From a virus, in IMG/VR virus record IMGVR_UViG_3300030333_006291, positions 1 through 35,615 of that record: 35,615 bases of DNA. One strand, written 5' to 3'. The notes beneath the pieces were generated by a model, which saw only the letters and a list, made by a program, of their open reading frames with translations, had not been told where the DNA came from and made no database searches. The translations under genes and the position numbers were made by a program. Below, in pieces: positions 1-7,670 of this stretch; positions within the stretch are counted from its first letter, which is position 1; every line of letters begins with the position of its first letter.

Positions 1-180
1 GGGCAGGATGTCTTCGCGCTCTCGCAGTCTGAGATCCCGCAGGTGGTCCAGCGCCTCGTGCGTCAACACGCCGCCTTTGGTCCACCGATCGACAGGACTG
101 TTGAGTTTCCTGTCCTCTCTTCGAGCGACTCGCTCCTCTTCGTTTAGCTGCGCGCGGGCATCTCTGAACTCGTTCTTCAC
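1..180 (-). CDS. Unknown charged protein, C-terminus outside window
   Basis: The first 60 residues are visible and the frame stays open to the left edge. The start is a GTG placed 4 bases after a good ribosome binding site (GGAGGG), and it overlaps the TAG of a tiny upstream frame by one base. The visible part is rich in Arg and Glu, looks helical, and has no motif I recognise. It is probably the next gene of the polymerase and nuclease operon. No function is assigned. Confidence 0.6.
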   Translation of the reverse strand, partial: MKNEFRDARAQLNEEERVARREDRKLNSPVDRWTKGGVLTHEALDHLRDLRLREREDILP

Positions 181-236
181 TATTCCCTCCAGTGTCTGAT
201 TATCTCTGCGGTGATGTGCTCTCTCCAGTTGGCCAT
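180..236 (-). CDS. Possible 18-residue leader peptide
   Basis: A short ATG frame of 18 codons begins MANWREH and ends at a TAG that overlaps the GTG of the next gene by one base. The binding site GGAGGG for the downstream gene lies inside its last codons, so translation of this frame could influence the next gene by coupling. There is no clear binding site of its own. It may be chance. The rest of the gap, 237-290, holds nothing I recognise. Confidence 0.2.
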   Translation of the reverse strand: MANWREHITAEIIRHWRE

Positions 237-290
237 GTGAAAGAGAGCTGTTGTCTAAGGTGTACCTATCTGGCCCTAATAGGTTGTTGT

Positions 291-725
291 TTAGTTGGTG
301 GGCTTCGGTGGACACTTGAACGGTTCGACCTTCAAGCGTGGCTTGCCGATGCGGCGAAGGTAGCTCGAGGTTAGCAGCCCCGCACTGTCGGAATATCTTC
401 GCAGCTGGTCCATGATCTGCACGCCGTCGGACAGCAGGTCGATCTTCCCCGCGCAGACGTCATCGTGGTCCCACAGGCTTCCGTCCTCTCGCAGCACCCA
501 CGCCGGGAACAGACGCAAGCGCAGGTGCTTGATCTTCAGCCTCTGCTGCACGCTCAACGTTCCGCGTCCGACCTTCAGCTCGAGGTGCCCCGTCCACATC
601 GGTGAGTAGACCTGCAGGTCGGGCCACCCCGGCTCCTGCATCGCGTGACCGTGCACGTTGAACACCATCGCGCCGGCCTTGGTCAGCTTGACCCGCAGCA
701 CTGTTTGAAACTTCGACTCACGCAT
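291..725 (-). CDS. VRR-NUC-type nuclease
   Basis: A 144-residue protein with the layout of the VRR-NUC family, a PD-(D/E)XK nuclease fold related to Holliday junction resolvases. Visible motifs are an early acidic residue (E3), the pair PD at 35-36 in GWPDL, the E-x-K at 49-51 in LELKVG, and the downstream LSVQQ near 57-61. These are the metal-binding and catalytic positions of the family. The ATG at 725 was preferred over the upstream ATG at 782 because AGGAGG sits 11 bases before it and it overlaps the polymerase stop by only 8 bases. In phages such nucleases act in recombination, repair or DNA processing; the exact substrate cannot be read from the sequence. Confidence 0.75.
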   Translation of the reverse strand: MRESKFQTVLRVKLTKAGAMVFNVHGHAMQEPGWPDLQVYSPMWTGHLELKVGRGTLSVQQRLKIKHLRLRLFPAWVLREDGSLWDHDDVCAGKIDLLSDGVQIMDQLRRYSDSAGLLTSSYLRRIGKPRLKVEPFKCPPKPTN

Positions 726-2577
726 CGGCCCACGACCTCCTTGACGTTCCTCTATCCCACTCGATCGGTACTCGCATTCCACCGCACGACTCGCGGAGCA
801 CGTCGAGCACTCCCTCCTGCCACTTCGGGTCCTCGATGATCTCGGGCGGCCCCTCGATCAAGAGCTCGTCGTGCACGTTCGCGATGATGTGGCAGCCCGC
901 GAGCTCCGCGCTGTTGTGCAGCGCCACCATGCGGTTCTTGATGATGTCCATCGCGCAGCCCTGCACGAGCGAGTTGAACGCCTTGTGCGCGCCGACCAGC
1001 GGGAGATGCCTTCGCCTGCCGAACAGGTTGCGCACCCACCCTCTCCGCTTGGTCGCGTCCGTCGCTCTCTCCGCGGTCGACTTGAGTCCGGGAAGTCGCT
1101 CGTGATAGTCGCGGAAGATCTCGGCGGCGCGGCGCTCGCACCGCTTCGCGTACTCACGGGCTCGGTCCTCGTGTCGAACGGTGTCGTCGGCGTCGATGGC
1201 CGCGCCCACCTCCTCCATGATCTTCTTGTTGCCGCTGAGCTCCTGCGTGATCCGCCGCTTGCCCGCGCCGTAGGCCATGGCGAAGTTGATCGTCTTCGCC
1301 GGCGATCGGTCGATGCCGCAGAGGTCGGCGACCCACTGGTGAAAGTCCGTGCCGCGGTCGCCTGCGTACGCTTGAATGACGTCCTCGTCCTTGATGTAGT
1401 GAGCGATGACCCTGAACTCGATCTGAGAGGCGTCCGTGCTGAAGAACGCCCCTCTAGGAACGATCAACGACTTGGCCCGCTTGTTGAACTGCTGGCTGTT
1501 CGGGTCCGAGCAGCTCATGCGACCGGTGCGCACGAGCTGGTTGTAGCTGGGGTGCATCACGCCGTCGACCGCCTTGTCTAGGAACGAGTCGCAGAAGAGC
1601 CCCTTGAACTGGGACTCCGTCCTGTACTCGAGGAGGGTGTCGAGCACCTCCCTAGCCCTGTCGTCCGTGACCACCTCGGGGTGCCCCGCGTACAGCTTCA
1701 GCGCGTGCTTGTCGAAGCTCGGTCCGCCGTTCTCCGTTCTGGCCAACACCGGCAGGCCGAGCTGGACGCACAGAACCTCGTGCATGAACTGCGGACTGTT
1801 CACGAGCTCGAGACCGGTCCACTCTCGAACGCGGTCGCCGCAGTCCACCATTCGCCGCAGGCTCTTGACCTGCTCGATGCGGCACCGCTGCTCGTCGATC
1901 ATCATTCCGCGCTGCTCCATGCTGAAGAGCACCTTGGTCAAGGCCTGCTCCGTCGCCCACAGCTCCTCGGCCTCCTCGGGCAGCCGCTCCATCAGCCACC
2001 TGTACAGCTCTCGGTTGGCCAGAACGTCGACGCACGCGTACTCACCGACGAGATCGCTGGGAGCAGCCCCGTAGTCCTTGCTGCCGGCGCCGCGGAGCCA
2101 CGCCTTGAGGCGAACCTCCTCGCCCATGTCGAGGCCGAGCCAGTCACGGCACACCGGCTTCAACGAGTGAGTCCTAGCGTCGCTGTCGATCATCTTCGCC
2201 AGCACCACGGTGTCGGCCATCGTGCACGAGACGTCGACGCCGTCCGCGGCCAAGAAGTGCGCGTCGAACTTCACATTGTGGTTGGTCCACTGGCCGGCGG
2301 TGCGGAGGATGTCCCCGCACCACTTGGCGACGACCGCCGGATCCAAGTTCGGCCCGCTTTGGTGGCGGCACGGCGCGTACCACGCTCGAGGGTCGTCGTC
2401 CACGGTGACGGCCACGCCGGCGATCCGATGTCCCTTCCACGGGTTCAGCGCCATCTCGTTGTCGTTGAAGCTCGTCGTCTCCACGTCCATGAAGACGTTG
2501 CGCGCTCCCGTGAGATCGGGCAGGTCTTCGGCGCGCTCGACGATGATCGCGCGCCCCGTGGGCGTCAAGACCTCCAC
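718..2577 (-). CDS. polA: Family A DNA polymerase with 3'-5' exonuclease
   Basis: About 619 residues, close in layout to T7-type replicative polymerases, with no 5'-3' exonuclease domain. The proofreading domain shows Exo I (FMDVETTSF), Exo II (NVKFDAHFL) and Exo III (YACVDVL). The polymerase domain shows motif A (TDASQIEFRV), motif B (RSPAKTINFAMAYG) and motif C (NVHDELLIE), so all catalytic carboxylates, the proofreading acids and the motif B Lys, Phe and Tyr are present. The start is uncertain. I use a GTG at 2577; a TTG at 2568 would give a 4-base overlap with the deaminase stop but sits too near GGAGG. The longer frame to 2700 would overlap the deaminase extensively and encodes unrelated sequence. 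It is the phage replicase, next to primase-helicase and nucleotide enzymes. Confidence 0.93.
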   Translation of the reverse strand: MEVLTPTGRAIIVERAEDLPDLTGARNVFMDVETTSFNDNEMALNPWKGHRIAGVAVTVDDDPRAWYAPCRHQSGPNLDPAVVAKWCGDILRTAGQWTNHNVKFDAHFLAADGVDVSCTMADTVVLAKMIDSDARTHSLKPVCRDWLGLDMGEEVRLKAWLRGAGSKDYGAAPSDLVGEYACVDVLANRELYRWLMERLPEEAEELWATEQALTKVLFSMEQRGMMIDEQRCRIEQVKSLRRMVDCGDRVREWTGLELVNSPQFMHEVLCVQLGLPVLARTENGGPSFDKHALKLYAGHPEVVTDDRAREVLDTLLEYRTESQFKGLFCDSFLDKAVDGVMHPSYNQLVRTGRMSCSDPNSQQFNKRAKSLIVPRGAFFSTDASQIEFRVIAHYIKDEDVIQAYAGDRGTDFHQWVADLCGIDRSPAKTINFAMAYGAGKRRITQELSGNKKIMEEVGAAIDADDTVRHEDRAREYAKRCERRAAEIFRDYHERLPGLKSTAERATDATKRRGWVRNLFGRRRHLPLVGAHKAFNSLVQGCAMDIIKNRMVALHNSAELAGCHIIANVHDELLIEGPPEIIEDPKWQEGVLDVLRESCGGMRVPIEWDRGTSRRSWADA

Positions 2578-2927
2578 TTCTCGACCTCCAACCCCGCGTT
2601 CCTGATGATCCGCACGCCCTGCTTGTCTCGGTAGTCGTGCGTGTACGTCACCCGCTTGATCCACCCGACCGCGACGATCAAGTGCGCGCACTGAACGCAC
2701 GGCGCAAGCGTCACTTCAAGGTGCGGGTGCTCGCGCCCCTCCTTGAGCATCTCCATGATGAGCTTGGCCTCAGCGTGCATGCAGCCGCAGTTGCCGACGT
2801 AGCCTGAGCACGTCGATCCGTTCGCAGGTCCGTTGACCGCGATCTTTGGTCCAAAGCGGGCGGCCACAGGTCTCCGCCTGCACTTGCTCGTCACCGGTTC
2901 CAGAGCTCTGTCCATCGTTCTATCCAT
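2565..2927 (-). CDS. dCMP/cytidine deaminase family protein
   Basis: A 120-residue zinc-dependent deaminase. The signature is HAEAK at 51-55 (zinc-binding His and proton-shuttling Glu) and APCVQC at 75-80 (PCxxC, two zinc cysteines). In phages this family usually converts dCMP to dUMP. It sits between a P-loop kinase and the polymerase, in line with dNTP pool remodelling. Two in-frame ATGs (2927 and 2915) are possible, both inside the end of the kinase gene; the longer frame to 3149 was rejected because it overlaps the kinase widely. Cys40, Cys47 and Cys49 just before the HAE might form a second metal site, as in some dCMP deaminases. Substrate is inferred from family and context. Confidence 0.85.
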   Translation of the reverse strand: MDRTMDRALEPVTSKCRRRPVAARFGPKIAVNGPANGSTCSGYVGNCGCMHAEAKLIMEMLKEGREHPHLEVTLAPCVQCAHLIVAVGWIKRVTYTHDYRDKQGVRIIRNAGLEVEKWRS

Positions 2928-3403
2928 CTCGCTATGTCTCCGTCTGTTGGCCAGCCCTTGATGCTGACGTTGTGAACCACGTCCACGTACTGCTCGCCGC
3001 GGTTCGAAGCTTCTGCGATCGAGCGGTACGCGTCGTTCGCGTCGAGGATCAGCTTGTTCGAGTACATCTCGGACTTCGGGCTCTTGAGCAGTCGCTCCTC
3101 GAGCCAAGGCCTCTCCGCCACCAAGCACACCACGAGGCAGCCTTGCCACCGAAGGTACGCTTGAACCTGTCGCATCACCTCGGCCGGCGGGTACGTCCCG
3201 AGGCCCAGCATGCGACCGTAGACCAAGGCACCGAGGTGGTACCGGTCCTGCACGCCGCGGAAGACTCGCTCGACGTACTCGGTCGAGTGATCGAAGTCTT
3301 CCGGCGGCTTGCTCATGTGCCTGCGCTGGACGCTCGCCAGCTCGCAGACCCTGAGTGCGGCGGTCGTCTTACCGACGCCGTCCGCGCCTTCTAGTATCAG
3401 CAT
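2891..3403 (-). CDS. P-loop nucleotide kinase, dNMP-kinase-like
   Basis: A 170-residue protein opening with a Walker A loop, GADGVGKTT at residues 6-14, as in thymidylate and other deoxynucleoside monophosphate kinases. A later QDRYHLGALVYGR stretch recalls the DR(Y/H) substrate-binding region of that group. The ATG at 3403 has a strong binding site (GGAGGAG, spacer 4-5) and puts the P-loop where a kinase should have it, so the longer frame to 3487 is rejected. The gene lies after a hydroxymethylase-like gene and before a deaminase. It could phosphorylate a normal or modified dNMP, as T4 gp1 does. A 5-hmdU DNA kinase is the alternative, since that enzyme is also a P-loop kinase and its usual partner domain appears at 14580-15386. 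Confidence 0.75.
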   Translation of the reverse strand: MLILEGADGVGKTTAALRVCELASVQRRHMSKPPEDFDHSTEYVERVFRGVQDRYHLGALVYGRMLGLGTYPPAEVMRQVQAYLRWQGCLVVCLVAERPWLEERLLKSPKSEMYSNKLILDANDAYRSIAEASNRGEQYVDVVHNVSIKGWPTDGDIARWIERWTELWNR

Positions 3404-3515
3404 GGTACTCCTCCATCTGTCTGTCCGCGCGCGCACCGGCGACGCACAGCGAGTAGAACACGACCAAGGCGACGATGCCCGCGGCACCGCACGCCACTCC
3501 TAGAACGAACTCCAT
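3369..3515 (-). CDS. Small single-pass membrane protein
   Basis: A 48-residue frame whose ATG overlaps the TGA of the hydroxymethylase gene (TGATG), a coupling seen elsewhere in this genome. Residues 3-27 form one hydrophobic segment (VLGVACGAAGIVALVVFYSL within it) and the tail is basic (RRRGRRR). The last 35 bases overlap the kinase start. An N-out or N-in topology cannot be decided. It resembles small phage membrane proteins in size, but a holin role is unsupported because no other lysis gene is nearby. Confidence 0.55.
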   Translation of the reverse strand: MEFVLGVACGAAGIVALVVFYSLCVAGARADRQMEEYHADTRRRGRRR

Positions 3516-4360
3516 CACAGGATCTCCTCCGCCACCATTCGCAGCATCGAGTTCTCGTCGAGCATCTCCGTCACGTCGTGACCGAAGTTGCGTCTCCTGA
3601 ACTCCACCATGACCAGCGCGGCGCACTCGTCGAGCATCGCCAGCGACCCCTTCGGGATCGAGCCGTCGGGCGGGTGGTCGCCGTTGGACTTCCACGATCG
3701 AAGACAGTCCGCCGCCTTCACCGCGTTCCGCTCGTAGAGGTGCATCGAGCCGGCTTGGTGCGTGTACCACCCGAGCTTGAGACTCAAGGCGCCCGCGATC
3801 AACCGCTGGATCATGGTGAAGCAGAACATGTCGTACGGAAGGCCGAGCCATGCGTCGTTGCTTCTCATGGTCGCGATCAAGTTGAGCCTGTCGTCCTCTC
3901 TCAAGAACTGAAGGCTCAGCGTGCACGGAACGTCGGGTCCGTTCGCGTCGGCCTGCGGGATGTCCTTCGACGGCGACCAGCAGCTCATCACCGCCCTTCG
4001 TGAGTCCGTCCCGATCTCTCTGAGCACGTAGCCCATCTGACCGTAGTCGGACCACCGCTTGCCGTACGCGCCGTGAGCCCTTCCGTCTTCCTCGAGGAAG
4101 CGCTCGTACTGCGGGGCGTAGTGCTTCATCCAACCGTCGTCGGTGCCCGAGAGGTACCAGATCAGCTCAGCGCACGCGTACCTCAGCGACGCCTTGCGGT
4201 TGCCGTCGTTGATCCACGCCTTCGTCGGGTCGGTGAGCGTCCAGCTTTGACCTTGAACCTCGCGGCAGTCGCCGTCTCTGCTGTGCCGCATCGGTCGACC
4301 GATCAGTTCGTTTATCACGCCGCGCCAGAGCTCGCGGCCGGTGTCGTGCGTCCTGTTCAT
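3515..4360 (-). CDS. Thymidylate-synthase-fold nucleotide hydroxymethylase, probably dCMP type
   Basis: A 281-residue member of the thymidylate synthase superfamily. Catalytic Cys146 lies in VPCTLSLQF, Glu65 in AELIWYLSG matches the conserved Glu58 of E. coli ThyA, Arg166/Asp169 lie in MRSNDAWLGLP, and His207/Tyr209 in MHLYE match the nucleotide-binding pair. The residue equivalent to ThyA Asn177, which reads the uracil ring, is Asp177 here (LGLPYD). T4 dCMP hydroxymethylase has Asp at this place, so a cytosine nucleotide is the likelier substrate and 5-hydroxymethyl-dCMP the likelier product. ThyA His147 is Thr. It overlaps the pyrophosphatase gene by ATGA and precedes the kinase and deaminase. 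An ordinary dTMP synthase is less likely but not excluded. Confidence 0.8.
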   Translation of the reverse strand: MNRTHDTGRELWRGVINELIGRPMRHSRDGDCREVQGQSWTLTDPTKAWINDGNRKASLRYACAELIWYLSGTDDGWMKHYAPQYERFLEEDGRAHGAYGKRWSDYGQMGYVLREIGTDSRRAVMSCWSPSKDIPQADANGPDVPCTLSLQFLREDDRLNLIATMRSNDAWLGLPYDMFCFTMIQRLIAGALSLKLGWYTHQAGSMHLYERNAVKAADCLRSWKSNGDHPPDGSIPKGSLAMLDECAALVMVEFRRRNFGHDVTEMLDENSMLRMVAEEIL

Positions 4361-4830
4361 CGCTGCGTCCTCAACACCATGGCCGACTCCAGCACTCGAC
4401 GAATGTCCGGCTTGAAGTATCGCTCGCCCTTGGCCGGCTTGTGACCGCCCACGTCCTTGCTCATGTTGGAGGCGTGCACCTCGTCACACAGCGCGTCGAG
4501 AGGGAGTCCGAAGGCGGCGGCCGTGCCGGTCACGACGTAGGCCAAGTCCGCGACGCCGTCGGCGGTTTCGACGACGTCCCTCATCGCCAAGCCGTGCACC
4601 AACTCGCCGAGCTCTTCGACGATCAAGTGAACTCGGTCGATTCGAAGGTCACAGCCCACGACCTCGGTCAAGTCTCGCCTGACGTCTTCGAGCTTCTTCT
4701 CGACCTGCAGCAACAGGAGTTCCACCAGATGCTCCGCACCTTCGTACTCCTCCTTGACGCGCACGTCTTGGTTCAGCGTGAACCCTTGGGTCTCCGCGAA
4801 CTCTCTCACCTGTCTCATCAACTTACTCAT
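4357..4830 (-). CDS. MazG/dCTPase-like all-alpha NTP pyrophosphatase
   Basis: A 157-residue all-helical protein with the metal-binding motifs of the all-alpha NTP pyrophosphatases: EELGE at 72-76 and DGVAD at 91-95. HASNMSK at 119-125 is typical of phage nucleotide pyrophosphohydrolases of this group. Such enzymes cleave a (d)NTP to the monophosphate and PPi; T4 gp56 (dCTPase/dUTPase) and MazG are members. Here it directly precedes the hydroxymethylase gene with an ATGA overlap, so a role in supplying dCMP or dUMP to that enzyme is a natural inference. The start overlaps the primase-helicase stop by one base (TGATG). Confidence 0.8.
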   Translation of the reverse strand: MSKLMRQVREFAETQGFTLNQDVRVKEEYEGAEHLVELLLLQVEKKLEDVRRDLTEVVGCDLRIDRVHLIVEELGELVHGLAMRDVVETADGVADLAYVVTGTAAAFGLPLDALCDEVHASNMSKDVGGHKPAKGERYFKPDIRRVLESAMVLRTQR

Positions 4831-7670
4831 CAGAACTCATCCTCCTCTTGGGGTGTCGTCTCTATGTCTTCCGCCTCCATCTCCTTCAGCAGTCCGATGA
4901 AGTCGGCGGTCTTGTGGTAGCAGTTCTTTCGTCGCTTGATCGCGTGGTTGCGAACCAAGAACGACACGACGCTCTGCGCATCGTCGCGTCCGATCTCACA
5001 CCAGTCCTGAATGTCCACCGGAGTGATGTCGTCGCGGTAGAGCATCTCGGACACTAGGTGCTGCGGGTGCTTCGTGTTGATGAGGTACCTGCGAACCGCT
5101 CTCCTGTCCTTGATGCTCGTCGATCGCGACTGAGCGCTGGAGAAGTCTAGGTACCCGAACGTCTTCGACGAATAGACTCGATCGACGAAGTCGCAGACGA
5201 AAGACGCATGACAGCGACGGACGACGAGCCGCCCATTCCCATCCCTTGAGAAAGTTCTCGCCGCGATCGCCGCTGCCATGCGTGAAAGTTTGTGACGCGC
5301 TGTCCCTCGGTCCACCAGAGGCATGGCCTCCGAGAACTTGTCGCACAGCGCCGCCGAGCGCTCCTTGATGATCTGGCTCGCCTCGGGCTCCCACACGGGC
5401 TCCTGTGACGTCCATGCCCAGAGGATGAGCTTTCGGCAGTGCTCGGACAGGTGGCGGTGGGGGACCTCTGAGGAGCCCACAGAGGCCATATCCTTGACCG
5501 ACACCTCCCCAGCTTGGAGGATGAGGGCCAGATCGAAGCGCCTGACGTCCTCCAGAGCTCCCACGAGCTCCTGTATCGCCGCCAAACCGAAACTGTAGGT
5601 ACTAAGGCTCCTGGAGCCCCTGGGGTTGCTCAGGGCCACCAGACGAGTCCGTGCGTGGGCCCTGCGGCGCTCGATCTTGGGTATCTCGGCCATGCCCGTC
5701 GAGCGCATGTCCGTCAGCCTCCCGATGACCTCGGTCGAGGCGCCCTTCAGCTCCTCGAGAATCACGAGCCTGCGGTCGTGGGTCGGGATCACGCCCCAGC
5801 TGACGAACCACCGAGTCCCCAGCTGCTGAAGACCGCCGAGCAGGCCGGCGACCGTCGCGTTCTTGCACTCGACCTTCTCGCCGAGCCCGTAGTGTCGCTG
5901 CAGCGTGAGACACGTCTCCGACTTGCCCTGCGCTGAGTCTCCAACCACGAGCACCTGCAGCCAACCGTTCACGCGCTTGCCCTCGATGTCTAGGAACAGC
6001 GGGGAGTGGTAGGCCATGTCGATCGCTAGGTGCAGATCGCGGCGCTTGGCGATCCGCGTGACGTTGTTCTCGAGGTCGTCGTAGATCTCGTTCAACTTCG
6101 CGGCCAAGCCGTCGTCGGTCCACTCCTTCGGCTGGAACGTCGCGGCCAACACGGCCTCGTCCTCCTCAGACAGGCGGAACGTCGTGAGGTTGTCCTCCGT
6201 GATCTCGGCGTCGTCGAGCACGAGCGTCGCCTGCTGATGCTTCGGGTGCGGATACGTTCTTCCTCGCATCACGTAGGGAGTGTTCAGCTCGGTGTCCGCG
6301 CCGACCACGAGGGCCGGCTGCGCGATGTTGCCGGCTTGGTCGCCGCTGATCTCCAGCTGCGGGGCGAGTCTCACGTCCCACACGATGTGCTGCGATCGCG
6401 GCTGAACGTCGGCCACCTTGCACGGTGGCACGCCGAGCCCCTCCATCGTCGCCGCACGCATCGCCTTCTTGGGCGCACCGACCATCTCGAGGATCGCCTC
6501 GCTCGACGGCGAGACCTTCAACTTGGCGAAGCCTGCGGCGTCGCTGTCCAATGTGGACACCGGACACATGTGGCAGTTGGGTTGATCTCGCGTGCAGCCC
6601 ACGTCCACCTCGTGGGGAACCAAGTACGGAGTCGAGTCCTCGGCGGCGATCACCGCGTTCATCTCGAGTCTCCATCCCATGTTCTCGGGAGCGGTCGCAC
6701 GTGCCAACGCGACGCGACGCTCACCCTTCTCCTCATCGCGGCCGGGGACGTTCGACAGCTCGAACGGCGCGGCCTGCTCCATCAGTCTGAGCAGGTCGTC
6801 CGCGGTGCCGCCCTCTTGGCCCACATAGTCGTTGACGTCGCCCTTCGGATGGATGTCTCTGTCGAGCGGCAGTGCGACAACTCGCACCTCCGACGCCGAG
6901 GCGTTGAGCAGCGTCCCAAGCTTCCTCGCCGCCGCGCGTCCCGCTGGATCCACGTCCATGCAGATCCACACCCGCTTCCCCTTGAACAGTCTGAGCCACT
7001 CAGCGTCCCACGAACCCTCTCCGCCCGTCGAAGCGCACGCTCCGATGCCGTGCTCCGCCAACATCGACCCCACGAGCAGAGCCTTCAACTCGCCGCCGCA
7101 GAGCCACACCGACTCGCATCTGTCCAACTGCTCCGGCTGGTACAGCCTCGCCTTCCCGTAGCCCCGCGTGTTGAGCATCTTCTTGACGCCGCCGCCGGGG
7201 AGGTAGCGGCGAACGTTGACGATCCGACCGGCCAAGTCGTAGATCGGGATCGTGAGACGCCCCTCGTGATACCCGATCCGCGCCTTGCGGATCATCTCGT
7301 CGCTGATGCCGCGGCGTCGAAGCTCGTTGAGCAGCGGGCCGGCGTCCCACACCTTCGCGTGCATCTTCTCGACCGTGCGTGGGTCGATCTGCTTTTGATC
7401 GTCGAGGTCGTAGCGGGTCGAGAGGTCGACGAGCATCGTCTGTCGCTCGACGGATGAGGCGTGCGCTAGGAACGAGACGATGTCTCCCTTCGCACCGCAC
7501 GAATAGCAAGTCCAGAGGTTCTTCTTGACGTTGAGCGACACGCTCGGCTCGTTGTCGTCGTGAACTGGACACGAGGTCTTGACCTCATCGTCACCCACTG
7601 GTTCAAACTTCCAGCTGAGTCGCTCCAACTCGGCCAGTGCGTTGATCGCTGCTATCTTCGTTCTGCTCAT
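4830..7670 (-). CDS. Primase fused to MCM-like AAA+ helicase
   Basis: A 946-residue protein with three recognisable parts. Near residue 33 there is a DnaG/T7-type zinc finger (CPVH then CYSC). Near 190-260 there is a Toprim domain, with the acidic residue in GGELKALL and DxD in CMDVDPAG. The C-terminal half is an AAA+ ATPase: Walker A GDSAQGKSET near 577, Walker B LVILEE near 633, a sensor 1 Asn in LVALSNPRG near 675, and RRFDLALIL near 707, which matches the arginine-finger segment (RFDL) of MCM helicases. Between primase and ATPase a Cys group (CTRDQPNCHMC) may be a zinc site as in MCM N-terminal domains. The protein ends in an acidic tip with terminal Phe (EEDEF). It would prime and unwind DNA at the fork with the family A polymerase. 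Confidence 0.88.
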   Translation of the reverse strand: MSRTKIAAINALAELERLSWKFEPVGDDEVKTSCPVHDDNEPSVSLNVKKNLWTCYSCGAKGDIVSFLAHASSVERQTMLVDLSTRYDLDDQKQIDPRTVEKMHAKVWDAGPLLNELRRRGISDEMIRKARIGYHEGRLTIPIYDLAGRIVNVRRYLPGGGVKKMLNTRGYGKARLYQPEQLDRCESVWLCGGELKALLVGSMLAEHGIGACASTGGEGSWDAEWLRLFKGKRVWICMDVDPAGRAAARKLGTLLNASASEVRVVALPLDRDIHPKGDVNDYVGQEGGTADDLLRLMEQAAPFELSNVPGRDEEKGERRVALARATAPENMGWRLEMNAVIAAEDSTPYLVPHEVDVGCTRDQPNCHMCPVSTLDSDAAGFAKLKVSPSSEAILEMVGAPKKAMRAATMEGLGVPPCKVADVQPRSQHIVWDVRLAPQLEISGDQAGNIAQPALVVGADTELNTPYVMRGRTYPHPKHQQATLVLDDAEITEDNLTTFRLSEEDEAVLAATFQPKEWTDDGLAAKLNEIYDDLENNVTRIAKRRDLHLAIDMAYHSPLFLDIEGKRVNGWLQVLVVGDSAQGKSETCLTLQRHYGLGEKVECKNATVAGLLGGLQQLGTRWFVSWGVIPTHDRRLVILEELKGASTEVIGRLTDMRSTGMAEIPKIERRRAHARTRLVALSNPRGSRSLSTYSFGLAAIQELVGALEDVRRFDLALILQAGEVSVKDMASVGSSEVPHRHLSEHCRKLILWAWTSQEPVWEPEASQIIKERSAALCDKFSEAMPLVDRGTARHKLSRMAAAIAARTFSRDGNGRLVVRRCHASFVCDFVDRVYSSKTFGYLDFSSAQSRSTSIKDRRAVRRYLINTKHPQHLVSEMLYRDDITPVDIQDWCEIGRDDAQSVVSFLVRNHAIKRRKNCYHKTADFIGLLKEMEAEDIETTPQEEDEF

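Noticed and set aside
718-2700. Longer version of the polymerase starting at 2700
   Set aside because: It would run antiregister through the deaminase gene with no family match; GTG 2577 or TTG 2568 fits the operon packing.
3369-3515. Holin
   Set aside because: Single hydrophobic segment and small size fit, but there is no endolysin or spanin nearby and the gene sits among nucleotide enzymes.
3369-4133. 254-codon frame reaching back over the hydroxymethylase gene
   Set aside because: Only its last 48 codons, after the TGATG junction, look like a protein; the rest is a shadow of the hydroxymethylase.
3515-4360. Simple thymidylate synthase (thyA)
   Set aside because: Asp at the Asn177 position and Thr after the catalytic Cys argue for a hydroxymethylase on a cytosine nucleotide; I kept the broader TS-fold label.
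6030-7457. Plus-strand open frame of 475 codons, and other long plus-strand frames at 871-1581, 1681-2634, 28083-29015 and 31482-32399
   Set aside because: All lie antisense to strongly supported genes, have no recognisable motifs, show Arg/Val/His-biased composition typical of GC-rich shadow frames, and lack proper start context.
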